Source of the DNA: Rikenella microfusus DSM 15922
Lineage (GTDB): Bacteria > Bacteroidota > Bacteroidia > Bacteroidales > Rikenellaceae
NCBI RefSeq assembly: GCF_000427365.1
Contig: NZ_KE386488.1
Location: 2,329,882 to 2,393,881, forward strand
Direction of reading: 5' to 3'
Length of the DNA stretch: 64,000 nucleotides
Shown here: positions 24,213 through 34,466 of the stretch, piece after piece
How the letters are laid out: every line of letters starts with the position of its first letter
How positions within the stretch are numbered: position 1 is the stretch's first letter
Notes under the pieces: generated by a model
Databases searched by the model: none
Told to the model about the DNA's origin: nothing
What the model saw: the letters and a program-made list of their open reading frames with translations, nothing else
Made by a program: the position numbers and the translations under genes

Positions 24213-27092
24213 TTATCGGAGTTCGAAAGTCAGTTTGCCGGTGAGGGTGTCGCCCTTTTCGATCCGGATGCGGCCGTCGGTGAAGGGGGCGGAGTAGAAA
24301 CGTTCGGAACCGCCGTTGTTGTAGTCGGCCACGAGCATCTGGACGCGGCCGTCCTGGAGCCAGCAGCGCAGGGCCTGGCGGCCGTCGCCGTGCAGGACGA
24401 TGCCGTGTCCCGATGCGTCGGCGAGCGCGGCGGAGAGGATATTCGTGCGGGTCGAACGGAAATCGACCGACCCCATCGCGTTGGCGTCGTCTTTCCAGGC
24501 CCCTTGCGGGACTTCGCGCCATGCTTCCGCTTCGTATTGTTTGCGGGCGTTCAGGCGGGCCGTCCCTTCCGGTCGGGCGATGTCGTCGTCCGGATAGACG
24601 GAAAATTCGGCATCCCGCCGCCACGACAGGTTTTCCATCGCGCGGGGCAATTGCATCACCAGTCCGTACTGGCGCGGATCGGCAGCTTTAGCGGAGGTGA
24701 TTTCATACGTCGTTTCTATTCTCCCGTCCGGCAGGAAACGGTAGGCGATCTTGCCTTTGTCACCGTCCTGATACGAAAGTTCGGTCTCGACCCGGACGCT
24801 TCCGGCGGCGTCGCGTTCGTGCCGGAACGCCGTGGCGAAGAGTACCAGGTACGGATAGCTCTTTTTCGGGTAGAGATTGTTCTGGTATGTTTCGTTCGCC
24901 ACGTTCGGTTTGCCGCCGTTGTCGGCGTCCATCGCGACGAGGCTGAAGGCCGGTCCCTGGAGCAGCAGCGACGTACTGTCGCATGCGGCTTTGGTCATCA
25001 GGCCCGTGATTTTGCTGAAGACGACCGTATAGCGTCGCCCGTCGCCGGCGGTGCCGCGTACGGTCAGCGCGTCGGGCGCCTCTTCGGCAGTCCATTCGAT
25101 CGGACGGGAGGCCGGGGCCGCTTCGCTTTCCGCTTTGAAAAGTTCTTCGGCGCAGACGTAGCCTTGCGGCCCGGTTACCCGCAGGTAAATATCCTGTTGT
25201 TCTCCGGCAGGGATGAAGATGCGGCCTTCGCCGCGTGCCGGGATGCGGGAAGATATGCGACGGAGGGTGCCGCCCGGCTCGCCCGCTTCGATGGTCACGC
25301 GGTCGAAACCGGTGAAATCGTACCGATTTTCGACGGTCAGTTCGATTCCTTCGGGCGTGCGTTTCTGTTCCACGATGCGGAAAGGCGAGTAGGCCCGTTT
25401 CATGGCCGTATATTCCGGTTTTTCGCGCCGCCAGCCGTCGATGGGGCCCCACGGGCCGTAACCGACGATCTGCCCGTCGGGCAGGTGGAAGGTGTCGTCG
25501 ATACCGCTCCACAACGCGCCGCCCAGACAGCCCGGGTGGCGGTACATCGTATCGTAGAGCTGTACCAGCGGAGTGCCGAATGCGGCCCGGATGCCGGGGT
25601 CGGCGACCAGTTCGGTACGGTTGTAGCAGCTCAGGTGGGCGTATTCGCCGAACAGCACGGGGCGCGACATCGTGTCGCAGGCGGCGACGGAACCGATGGA
25701 CGGGTAGTGGTAGTTCCATAGGTCGGCCCGGTTCCCGCCGTTGTTGTAACCGCCCCAGCACTGGTCGTGGAAGCTGTACGGGCGCGACGCGTCGATTTTT
25801 TTGACGGAATCCAGCACTTGCTGCCACAACGGAGACCAGTAGGATTCGTTGCCCAGCGACCAGAGGATGACGGACGGATGCCGGCGGCCGGCCAGTATGT
25901 TGTCCACATTGGCGCGGAGCATGTAAGGCAGGAAACGTTCGTCCCGGTAGTCCCATTTGCCCCAGACCGGGGCCGATCCGTGGGACATCCAGCAGAGCGC
26001 CGCTTCGCTTTCCACGAAGAGACCCAGCTCGTCGCAGGCGTCGAGAAACTCTTCCGACGGCGGATAGTGCGACGTGCGCACGTAATTGCAGTTGCCGGCC
26101 TTGAATATTTCGGCATCGCGGCGGCACAGTTCCGGGGTGAGGCTCCGGCCGCGCAGGGGATGCACTTCGTGGCGGTTCACGCCGTGCAGTTTGACGGGTC
26201 GGCCGTTCACGAGCAACCGGTTGCCCCGGACTTCTACCTGCCGCAGGCCGACGCGCTGTTCATTGGTCTGGACGCTGCCGCCGTCGATTCTCAGTTCGGT
26301 GGAGAGGGTGTACAGGTAGGGCGATTCCGGGTTCCAGAACTCGGCGTTCCTGACCGTGAGGCGGGTCGTGGCGGGATGGCTGCCGGTTATCTTTTGGCGG
26401 GTGGCGGCGACTGTCTTTCCGGCAGCGTCTTTGAGCCGGTATTCGACGGTCGCTTCCTGTCCCGGAGCGTTTTCCAGGGCGGTGGTGATTTCCAGTACGG
26501 CGTGCCGGCCGGAGCGGTCGATGGCGGTGTTGAGGTCGGTGGCGGCGATGTTGGTCTGCGGGAGGGCGAAGAGGGTCGCTTTCCGCAGGATGCCCCCTAC
26601 CGTGTGTGCGGCGTATTGCGACAGGCAGCTGAGCCGGTCGCCGACGGTCAGGGCCTGCGTTTCGACGGTCAGCGTGTTGGTTCCCGGTTCAACGGCGTCG
26701 GTGATGTCGAATTCGAACGGGGCCATGCTGCCTTCATGTTCGCCGACGAGGCGGTCGTTGATACGGACGGCGGCGTGCGAGCTGACACCGTCTAAACGGA
26801 GCTTGATCCGTTTACCTTGCCAGTCGTCGGGTAGCCGGAACGTTCGGGTATAAACGGCGGTTTCCCCTTCGCCCACTTCGAATCCCTGCATCGTCCATTC
26901 GCCGGGAACTTCGATCGGGGCGGAGGGCAGGGTTTCCGTGCGGAAAGTCCAGGTGCCGTTCAGCGTCATGACGGGGGCGGCCACTCCTTCGACAGTGCGG
27001 GGTCGGGGCGAGAGTCGGGGCAGGTGGCCGTTTTGTGAAAATGCGGTCAGGGCGGCCGCGGCCGCCGCGATCAGGCATACGAGTCTTTTCAT
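24213..27092 (-). CDS. Secreted GH2 beta-galactosidase/beta-glycosidase
   Basis: The 959-residue product has a signal peptide (about 1-19) and the GH2 domain order: jelly-roll domain about 40-180, Ig-like about 185-285, barrel about 290-570, and a long C-terminal beta region. The acid/base is Glu416 in LWSLGNESYW and the nucleophile Glu483 in LFGEYAH, with VKLHGVNRHEVHP at the barrel entry as in LacZ-like enzymes. It is co-transcribed with the GH95-like gene (3-base gap) and lies 143 bases downstream of an AraC regulator read in the same direction. The pairing suggests stepwise trimming of fucosylated/galactosylated glycans in the periplasm. Confidence 0.88.
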   Translation of the reverse strand: MKRLVCLIAAAAAALTAFSQNGHLPRLSPRPRTVEGVAAPVMTLNGTWTFRTETLPSAPIEVPGEWTMQGFEVGEGETAVYTRTFRLPDDWQGKRIKLRLDGVSSHAAVRINDRLVGEHEGSMAPFEFDITDAVEPGTNTLTVETQALTVGDRLSCLSQYAAHTVGGILRKATLFALPQTNIAATDLNTAIDRSGRHAVLEITTALENAPGQEATVEYRLKDAAGKTVAATRQKITGSHPATTRLTVRNAEFWNPESPYLYTLSTELRIDGGSVQTNEQRVGLRQVEVRGNRLLVNGRPVKLHGVNRHEVHPLRGRSLTPELCRRDAEIFKAGNCNYVRTSHYPPSEEFLDACDELGLFVESEAALCWMSHGSAPVWGKWDYRDERFLPYMLRANVDNILAGRRHPSVILWSLGNESYWSPLWQQVLDSVKKIDASRPYSFHDQCWGGYNNGGNRADLWNYHYPSIGSVAACDTMSRPVLFGEYAHLSCYNRTELVADPGIRAAFGTPLVQLYDTMYRHPGCLGGALWSGIDDTFHLPDGQIVGYGPWGPIDGWRREKPEYTAMKRAYSPFRIVEQKRTPEGIELTVENRYDFTGFDRVTIEAGEPGGTLRRISSRIPARGEGRIFIPAGEQQDIYLRVTGPQGYVCAEELFKAESEAAPASRPIEWTAEEAPDALTVRGTAGDGRRYTVVFSKITGLMTKAACDSTSLLLQGPAFSLVAMDADNGGKPNVANETYQNNLYPKKSYPYLVLFATAFRHERDAAGSVRVETELSYQDGDKGKIAYRFLPDGRIETTYEITSAKAADPRQYGLVMQLPRAMENLSWRRDAEFSVYPDDDIARPEGTARLNARKQYEAEAWREVPQGAWKDDANAMGSVDFRSTRTNILSAALADASGHGIVLHGDGRQALRCWLQDGRVQMLVADYNNGGSERFYSAPFTDGRIRIEKGDTLTGKLTFELR

Positions 27093-27132
27093 GGATCGTT
27101 CGGTTTGGATTCGGTCTTATCTTTTCGATAGA

Positions 27133-27140
27133 CAAAGGTA
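27133..27140 (-). promoter_or_regulatory. -7 promoter element TACCTTTG of the GH2-GH95 operon
   Basis: Perfect TAnnTTTG on the minus strand, 40 bases before the GH2 start codon, in the gap after the AraC gene. Confidence 0.6.
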
Positions 27141-27235
27141 CGGAGCGAATCCCGGACAATGTGCCTTTTTGCAAGGGATATACGGGTCGGATTGGGAAGA
27201 AGAACGGATAAAAAAGTGTACGAAACGGAACTATC

Positions 27236-28072
27236 TTATCGGGCGATGCTTTTGGGCGGCCTTCCGGTTTGCCGTCGGAATACTTTGGAAAAATACTGGG
27301 GGGACTGGAAACCGCAGGCGAAGCACACCTCCTTGACGGACAGTTCCGTATTGCGGAGCAGTTCGATCGCACGGTCGATCCGGACCTGGGTGAGGTATTC
27401 GAGCGGGGAGAGGTTCAGGTACCGGTCGAACAGCTTACGCAGGTAGCGGCCGCTGACTCCTGCGGCTTCGGCTACTTCCGTCATGGCGATGCGGTCTGCG
27501 AAATGCGTGCGGATGAATGCAAGGGCCGCTTTCATGGCCGGATCGGAACAGAGCGGAAGGTAGGTCCGGTCCAGGTAGCGGCGCAGCAGGATCAACAGCT
27601 CGGTATAATAGAGCAGTACGAGGTGTTGGTAGTGTTCTTTGTGTTGGTTCAGCTCGTTGACGATCCGCTGTACGGCGAGCATGATGCGGACGTTGTTCGT
27701 GATTCGGATCAGGCGGCTTCCGTCGCCGGGGTGCGCGTCGGGAGGGGCGGCGGGCAGGGCGAAAATATCCGGTTGGAATTCGAGCTGGATCAGGGTGGCT
27801 CCTTCCGGCCCCGCTTCGAACCGGTGGTTCGTGTCCGAACCGATGATCATCGTTTCGTGCCGTTTGAAACTCGCGCTTTCGTTGTCTAACCGCAGGATGC
27901 AGTTCCCTTTTTTCACGTAATTGATTTCGATGCGGCGGTGGCTGTGCGGGCCGTAGGTCTCGTAGGGGCTGAATGAAACGATGCGCGAAACTTCGGCCAG
28001 CCGTCCGTAGGCGGGGCTGTCCGCGATCGTTTTCAGCAGCTCCCATACGGACTGCGCCGGTGAAATGTCCAT
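27236..28072 (-). CDS. AraC family transcriptional regulator of the glycosidase operon
   Basis: The 278-residue protein has an N-terminal cupin-type sensor region (ETYGPHSHRRIEINYVKKGNCIL, about 37-60) and a C-terminal double helix-turn-helix (about 180-278) with AMTEVAEAAGVSGRYLRKLFDRY and the conserved VKEVCFACGFQSPQYFSKVFRRQTGRPP. Such regulators bind sugars and usually activate nearby genes. It lies immediately upstream of the GH2-GH95 operon on the same strand with a promoter in between, so it is the obvious candidate regulator. The metallophosphoesterase gene ends 36 bases before its start. Confidence 0.9.
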   Translation of the reverse strand: MDISPAQSVWELLKTIADSPAYGRLAEVSRIVSFSPYETYGPHSHRRIEINYVKKGNCILRLDNESASFKRHETMIIGSDTNHRFEAGPEGATLIQLEFQPDIFALPAAPPDAHPGDGSRLIRITNNVRIMLAVQRIVNELNQHKEHYQHLVLLYYTELLILLRRYLDRTYLPLCSDPAMKAALAFIRTHFADRIAMTEVAEAAGVSGRYLRKLFDRYLNLSPLEYLTQVRIDRAIELLRNTELSVKEVCFACGFQSPQYFSKVFRRQTGRPPKSIAR

Positions 28073-28108
28073 AAGCCGGATGCGTTGCGTTCGTTTTCCG
28101 GTACTAAA

Positions 28109-29269
28109 TTACGGTTTTTGCGGCAATCCGCGCCGCAGGGTGATGACGTCGATTTCGGGCCAGGCGCCGAATCGGAACGGTACCGTCCCGCCTGCGCCGA
28201 TCGAAACGAACAGGGTCTGCCCGTTTTCGCGGTAGATTCCTCCCCATTCCGGATAGCTCCAGCCGGCGGGCGAGAAATCGCCGATCATCAGCTGCATGGC
28301 GTGCGTGTGGCCGGCGAGCATGAGCTGGATGTCTGTCCGGGGGAGGACTTCGCGCCGCCAGTGGGTCGGATCGTGGCTCAACAGTATTTTGAAGGCGTTT
28401 TCGGGCACTTCGCGCATCGCTCGGGGCAAATCGCCGCGCGAGGGGAACGGGGGGCGGCCGTCGTTTTCCACGCCGATCAGGGCGATGCTGTCGCCGCCGA
28501 GCCGGACGATGCGGCTTTCGTTCAGCAGCAGGTCCCAGCCGAAGTTACGCTGGCGGCGTTTTACTTCTGCTAAGTTCCGTGCCGCGCCGTCGGCCGTGTC
28601 GTAATGCCGGTAGGTACAGTAGTCGTGGTTGCCGAGAATGGAGAATACCCCGTCCGGAGCCGAAAGCCGGGGCAGGATTTCCAGATAGGGGTCGAGTTCT
28701 TCGGCCGAATCGTTCACCAGGTCGCCCGTGAAGACGATCATATCGGGATGCAGGGCATTGACTTGTTCCACCAGCTGCCGGAGATAGGTCGTGTCGCTTC
28801 CGAACGTCCCTACGTGCAGGTCGGAGAGTTGCACGATACGGTAACCGTCGAATGCGGCGGGGAGATCGGCCGATGCGATTTCGATCTCTTTTGTTTCGAG
28901 CCGTTTCCAGCCGCGTGTAAAGCCGTAGAAGAAAGCGACGCAGACCACTGCGGCTGCGAGGATTCCGGCTGCGTGGCCCACGGTCGCGGCGTGGGGAACG
29001 GCCAGTCCGATGCCGCGACCGGTCAGCGAGATGACAGCGAAGACCAGTTTGGGTACGGAGACGCACAGCAGCAGGCCGAAAAAGAGCCGGATCATCCAGT
29101 CGGGATGGCTGCCGGCCAGCCAGAGGCCCATCGTGGAGAGCGCGAGCGTCGTCGGTATCCAGTAGGCGATGCTCCAGAGCAGGGGTGCCGTGCCGCGCAC
29201 GAACGAGAACCAGATATAGAGATCGGGCAAGAGCAGGAGCAGGATAAAACAGATCAGGAACAGGATCAT
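28109..29269 (-). CDS. Membrane-anchored metallophosphoesterase (YkuE/YaeI-like)
   Basis: The 386-residue product has four hydrophobic segments in residues 1-118, then a calcineurin-like phosphoesterase domain with LSDLHVG (Asp150, His152), FTGDLVND, ILGNHDYC, LSHDPTHW and LAGHTHAMQ, all metal ligands present. Relatives such as YkuE and YaeI/LpxG-like proteins act on phospholipid or lipid-A precursors at the membrane; the substrate here is unknown. It is upstream of the AraC gene with a 36-base gap and may share its transcript. Confidence 0.85.
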   Translation of the reverse strand: MILFLICFILLLLLPDLYIWFSFVRGTAPLLWSIAYWIPTTLALSTMGLWLAGSHPDWMIRLFFGLLLCVSVPKLVFAVISLTGRGIGLAVPHAATVGHAAGILAAAVVCVAFFYGFTRGWKRLETKEIEIASADLPAAFDGYRIVQLSDLHVGTFGSDTTYLRQLVEQVNALHPDMIVFTGDLVNDSAEELDPYLEILPRLSAPDGVFSILGNHDYCTYRHYDTADGAARNLAEVKRRQRNFGWDLLLNESRIVRLGGDSIALIGVENDGRPPFPSRGDLPRAMREVPENAFKILLSHDPTHWRREVLPRTDIQLMLAGHTHAMQLMIGDFSPAGWSYPEWGGIYRENGQTLFVSIGAGGTVPFRFGAWPEIDVITLRRGLPQKP

Positions 29270-29319
29270 CGTATTTCGGTCGTTTTTGTCGGGGTAATTC
29301 TATCGTGATTTTAGGCTGC

Positions 29320-29660
29320 CGGGTGGGTACCCGGCTCCTCTCGTGGGTAGGTAGGGTGTCCGGCCCGCATAATTTGCGATCGCGACATTTATTTGTAGGT
29401 TAATTGTACGGTTATTTATCCGCGTAGCGGTCAGCCCGGAGCCACCCCCGGCGAAGGGCTGCAACCTGCGGTTTGGCCCTCGCTGGCTCCGGGCGACACC
29501 GTTAGGAATTAAATGTACGGTTATTTGCCAATGGTCGCAGCCTGCGGGGAATAGGGTACTTACAGGCCGGCTTGAGTGCCGAGCGGCACCGAGCCTCCGC
29601 TGCGGGAGGCTGCGGCCCGCGCGACCTGAAGGTCGCAAAACATGTCCCAGGCATTTATCT
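29320..29660. repeat. Repeat family C, copy 2
   Basis: The CCGGAGCC block (GCCCGGAGCCACCCCCGGCG to GGCTCCGGGC) and the hairpin GTGCCGAGCGGCACCG (29576-29591) are both present, in the reverse order to copy 1, with ATTAAATGTACGGTT between. It covers most of the gap 29270-29915; the remainder (29661-29915) shows no gene. Confidence 0.65.
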
Positions 29661-29915
29661 CAAAGTATGTAAATTGAGGGCAAATATATAAGGCTTTGCC
29701 TGAAACCGGGGAATGCTTTCCCGAACCGGTCAGCGGCGGCGCCTGATAAAGCGCCTTCCGAATCCTTGTAAAAGTCCGGGCGGAGCCGCGCCGACCGGGA
29801 ATCATCTCCGCGGAATAGAGCGGGCGCGGACCGAAAATCGAGGATCAGGCACGGAAATAAAACGCGGGGCGCATATAATTATGGGGTTATGCAGACTAAC
29901 GTTCGAAAAGACGAT

Positions 29916-30758
29916 TTATTGGTGTATGCGGAGCAGAAATTTGACCGTTTCGGGGTCGGTATGGTCCAAAAAGAGACTTTTGCCGGTGTCGAGCGCGGCG
30001 ATGGCAGCCAGGTCCGTCTCCTCCAACACGAAATCGAAGATGTCGAAGTTCTCTTTCATACGTTCGATACGGGTCGATTTCGGGATGACCGCCACGCCGC
30101 GTTGGATCAGGAACCGCAGAGCCGTCTGGGCCACCGATTTGCCATGTTTGGCGCCGATGGCCAGCAACGTTTCGTTCGTGAAGAAATCGTTGCGGCCTTC
30201 GGCGAACGGCCCCCACGACATGATTCGGACGCCGTATGCCTCCATGGTCTTGCGGGCCTCGGTCTGCTGGTTGAAAACGTGGGTTTCGACCTGGTTTACC
30301 ATCGGTTTGATTTCGCAGCATTCGGCCAGGTCGGTCAGACGGTCCGGATAGAAATTAGAGACGCCGATGGCTCTGGCTTTTCCGGCCCGGTACGCCTTTT
30401 CCATCGCGCGCCAGGTGCCGTAATAGTCGCCGAACGGCTGGTGGATCAGCAGCAGGTCGGCATAATCGCTTTGCAGTTTTCGCAGGGAGTCGTCGATGGA
30501 GGCCGCGGCCCGTTTTTCTCCGGCGTTGGTGATCCATACTTTGGTGGTGACGAACAGTTCCTGACGGGGCACGCCGCACCGGCGGATCGCCCGACCTACG
30601 CTTTCTTCGTTGAAATAGGCCTGCGCCGTGTCTATCGAACGGTAGCCGACGCCGATGGCGTCCAGCACGCAGCGTTCGCACTCCGACGGAGCGATTTGAT
30701 ATACGCCGTATCCGAGGATCGGCATTTCGATTCCGTTGCTTAATTTCACGTATTCCAT
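29916..30758 (-). CDS. Aldo/keto reductase (2,5-diketo-gluconate reductase-like)
   Basis: The 280-residue TIM-barrel oxidoreductase has the AKR tetrad: Asp and Tyr in [12 protein letters not shown], Lys in TTKVWI and His in LLIHQPF. It also has AIGVSNF and the NADPH-binding [11 protein letters not shown]. It reduces aldehydes or ketones with NADPH in the cytoplasm; the natural substrate is unknown. It lies 219 bases downstream of a second aldo/keto reductase gene on the same strand, with a family B repeat between them. Confidence 0.93.
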   Translation of the reverse strand: MEYVKLSNGIEMPILGYGVYQIAPSECERCVLDAIGVGYRSIDTAQAYFNEESVGRAIRRCGVPRQELFVTTKVWITNAGEKRAAASIDDSLRKLQSDYADLLLIHQPFGDYYGTWRAMEKAYRAGKARAIGVSNFYPDRLTDLAECCEIKPMVNQVETHVFNQQTEARKTMEAYGVRIMSWGPFAEGRNDFFTNETLLAIGAKHGKSVAQTALRFLIQRGVAVIPKSTRIERMKENFDIFDFVLEETDLAAIAALDTGKSLFLDHTDPETVKFLLRIHQ

Positions 30759-30781
30759 GGATGATTCCGATTTTTATGAAG

Positions 30782-30893
30782 GCGACTGTATACGACTTTA
30801 CACAAACCTGGTTTCGGTTTGGCGCCGGACGGCTTTCAGCCGTCGGGGAGCGGCGCGAGCCGAAAAATCATACAGTGTAAATATATAATTGCC
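30782..30893. repeat. Repeat family B, short subtype
   Basis: Ends of the type GTATACGACTTTAC and GTAAATATATAATTGCC flank an inverted GC core (TTTGGCGCCGGACGG and GGCGCGAGCCGAAA). It is the same subtype as the copies at 51961-52089 and 53404-53540, in the opposite orientation. Confidence 0.6.
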
Positions 30894-30977
30894 TTTATGA
30901 ATTGTCGTTCTGTTTCGTAAAGATATGTGGTTTTTCGTGAATCGCCTCTGTCTAAGACCGTTGTCCCGCGGAGATCG

Positions 30978-32532
<1,555 letters not shown>

Positions 32533-32640
32533 AACTGTTCTTTTGGTGTTAAGTATGTTTCTGTCCGAAAGCGATACGGAATCTGTTGATGCGTTCCCGT
32601 TCTCCGCAGGCCTGCGCCTTTGGGCGAATAACCGTACTTT

Positions 32641-32830
32641 TAATTTGCAGGCTTAAGGCCGGAGCCAGCGAAGGCGCGGCCGCAGGTTGCAGCCGTTAAC
32701 TTCGCTTCGCTCGTTGTCCTCCTCGCCGCTCGGCCATTCGTGCGAGCCCGATGGCTCTCGCTGGCAGCGTCGGTTCGCCGGGGGTGGCTCCGGGCTGACC
32801 GCTTACGCGGAAATTTATTTTTAACCCTAG
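32641..32830. repeat. Repeat family C, copy 3
   Basis: Starts near GGCCGGAGCCAGCG and ends with GGGGGTGGCTCCGGGC followed by CTTACGCGGAAATTTATTTT, the same pieces as copies 1 and 2. Confidence 0.6.
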
Positions 32831-32844
32831 GTTTAATTGTAATG

Positions 32845-33030
32845 TCTATCGCCGACGGGCGTTTGTTTTTCTTCGCCCGCTCATGCCGCGAGGGCACCGG
32901 CTTCTCTGGACGCCTCATGCCGGCGGGGCACTTACTTTTTTGCGCGACCAAAAAAGTAAGCAAAAAAGTCGCCGGGAATGCGATTCCCCGTTCCTACCTC
33001 CCGTCGGAACGGAAAATCGCACATTCCCGG
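32845..33030. repeat. Repeat family D, copy 2
   Basis: Nearly the same sequence as 18425-18675 but without the 60-bp middle insertion; CTTACTTTTTT and AAAAAAGTAAG flank GCGCGACC and form a perfect hairpin. Confidence 0.7.
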
Positions 33031-33079
33031 GCCAGCAGTTTTTACGCGTACTGCGACACCAAATGTAAGTCATCGGGAG

Positions 33080-33215
33080 TACTTTTTAACCGTACAGTTT
33101 ATTACAATGTTCTTCCGATGTCAGGCCGGAGCCACCCCGGGCGGCGGCCTGCAACTGCGCAGTGCTTGTTGCGGCTCCGCTGGCTCCGGCCATAAAATTA
33201 ACCCTACATTTTCTA
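33080..33215. repeat. Repeat family C, copy 4
   Basis: Begins with ACAGTTTATTACAATGTTC as in copy 1, then GGCCGGAGCCACCCCGGGCG and GGCTCCGGCC. With copies C3 and D2 it fills nearly all of the gap 32533-33300. Confidence 0.65.
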
Positions 33216-33313
33216 CCCGTCTCTTTTTGTCGGCCCGGAGCCGCTTCCTGCGAAGAGTGCCGTTCGGTTTGCAAAGGCAAAATTACCGGACCGCGGCCGG
33301 TGGGCCGATAGAC

Positions 33314-33450
33314 GGATTACGGGTTGTTTTACCCGAATTACAGATTGTCGTTCCCCCCGGAGAACCGTACTATCCCGCAAAACGTCCGACGGAGTCTCCC
33401 GGCGGGGATATGGATTACGGGTTCTTTTACCTCGATTACGGATTCTTGCG
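33314..33450. promoter_or_regulatory. Two direct repeats upstream of an AraC gene, candidate autoregulatory sites
   Basis: The pattern GGATTACGGGTTGTTTTACC (33314-33333) recurs as GGATTACGGGTTCTTTTACC (33412-33431), 98 bases apart, each followed by CGA-ATTAC/CGATTACGGATT. Both lie within 200 bases before the start of the AraC gene at 33513. Repeated half-sites in this position are usual for AraC-type autoregulation. Confidence 0.5.
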
Positions 33451-33512
33451 GACGGTATGCGGCAAGGTGCCCGAAAGCGTTTATTTTTGCAGGAAACGAT
33501 GAAAACTGCGTT

Positions 33513-34415
33513 ATGGAAAAGAAAATACTCGATATCGCTACGGTCGATGCTTACAACAAGCTGATCGGCGTAGAGACGCTTCATCCGCTGGTGAGCGTCA
33601 TCGACATGTCCCAGGCGCCCCGTATGCGCCACATGCGCCATACGTTCGGCCTTTACGCCGTCTTTCTGAAAGAGGTCAAGTGCGGCGATCTGCGGTACGG
33701 ACGGCATTATTACGACTATCAGGAAGGCACGGTGGTCTGCATCGCTCCCGGACAGGTGGTGGGCGTGGAAGACAACGGAGAAGTGTTCCAGCCCAAAGGA
33801 TGGGTGTTGCTGTTCCACCCCGACCTGATCCGGGGAACCGCGCTCGGACAGCATATCAAGGAGTACACCTTCTTTTCTTATGAATCGAACGAAGCGCTCC
33901 ACCTCTCCGAACGGGAACGCGAGATGGTGATCGAATGCTTCCGCAAAATCCGCCATGAGCTGGAACATGCCATCGACCGCCACAGCAAACGGCTGATTAC
34001 GATCAATATCGAGATGCTGCTCGATTACTGTCTGCGGTTCTATGAACGGCAGTTCGTCACCCGTTCGGAGGTCAATCGCGACGTGCTGACCCGTTTCGAG
34101 CGATTGCTCGACGATTATTTCGCCGGCGAGCGTGCGCAGCGCGAAGGATTGCCCACCGTGAGGTACTGCGCGGGCGAACTCTGCCTGTCGCCCAACTATT
34201 TCGGCGACCTGGTCAAGAAAGAGACGGGCAAGACGGCCCAGGAATACATCCAGCTCAAACTGATCGGGATGGCCAAGGAGCGCGTGATGGATCCGCAGAA
34301 GACGATCAGTCAGGTGGCTTACGAAATGGGATTCCAATATCCGCAGCATTTTACCCGTTTGTTCAAGAAAGTGACGGGTTACACCCCGAATGAATACCGG
34401 ATGCGGGCGAATTGA
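33513..34415 (+). CDS. AraC family transcriptional regulator
   Basis: The 300-residue protein starts at ATG 33513 (MEKKILDIATVDAYNKL); the frame is open upstream, but that stretch reads through repeats and is unlike the family. It has an N-terminal cupin-like sensor (about 20-130) and a C-terminal AraC DNA-binding domain with CAGELCLSPNYFGDLVKKETGKTAQEYIQ and ISQVAYEMGFQYPQHFTRLFKKVTGYTPNEYR. It is divergent from the FMN reductase/aldo-keto reductase operon, which similar regulators often control. Two direct repeats in its upstream region may be its own binding sites. Confidence 0.92.
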   Translation: MEKKILDIATVDAYNKLIGVETLHPLVSVIDMSQAPRMRHMRHTFGLYAVFLKEVKCGDLRYGRHYYDYQEGTVVCIAPGQVVGVEDNGEVFQPKGWVLLFHPDLIRGTALGQHIKEYTFFSYESNEALHLSEREREMVIECFRKIRHELEHAIDRHSKRLITINIEMLLDYCLRFYERQFVTRSEVNRDVLTRFERLLDDYFAGERAQREGLPTVRYCAGELCLSPNYFGDLVKKETGKTAQEYIQLKLIGMAKERVMDPQKTISQVAYEMGFQYPQHFTRLFKKVTGYTPNEYRMRAN

Positions 34416-34466
34416 AACCGGCCGTCCGCCGTTTTTCCGTTCCGTAATGGATCATGACGCGTCGGG

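Noticed and set aside
24105-25721. Open plus-strand frame over the GH2 gene
   Set aside because: Shadow of the GH2 coding sequence, with typical reverse-strand composition and no recognisable domain.
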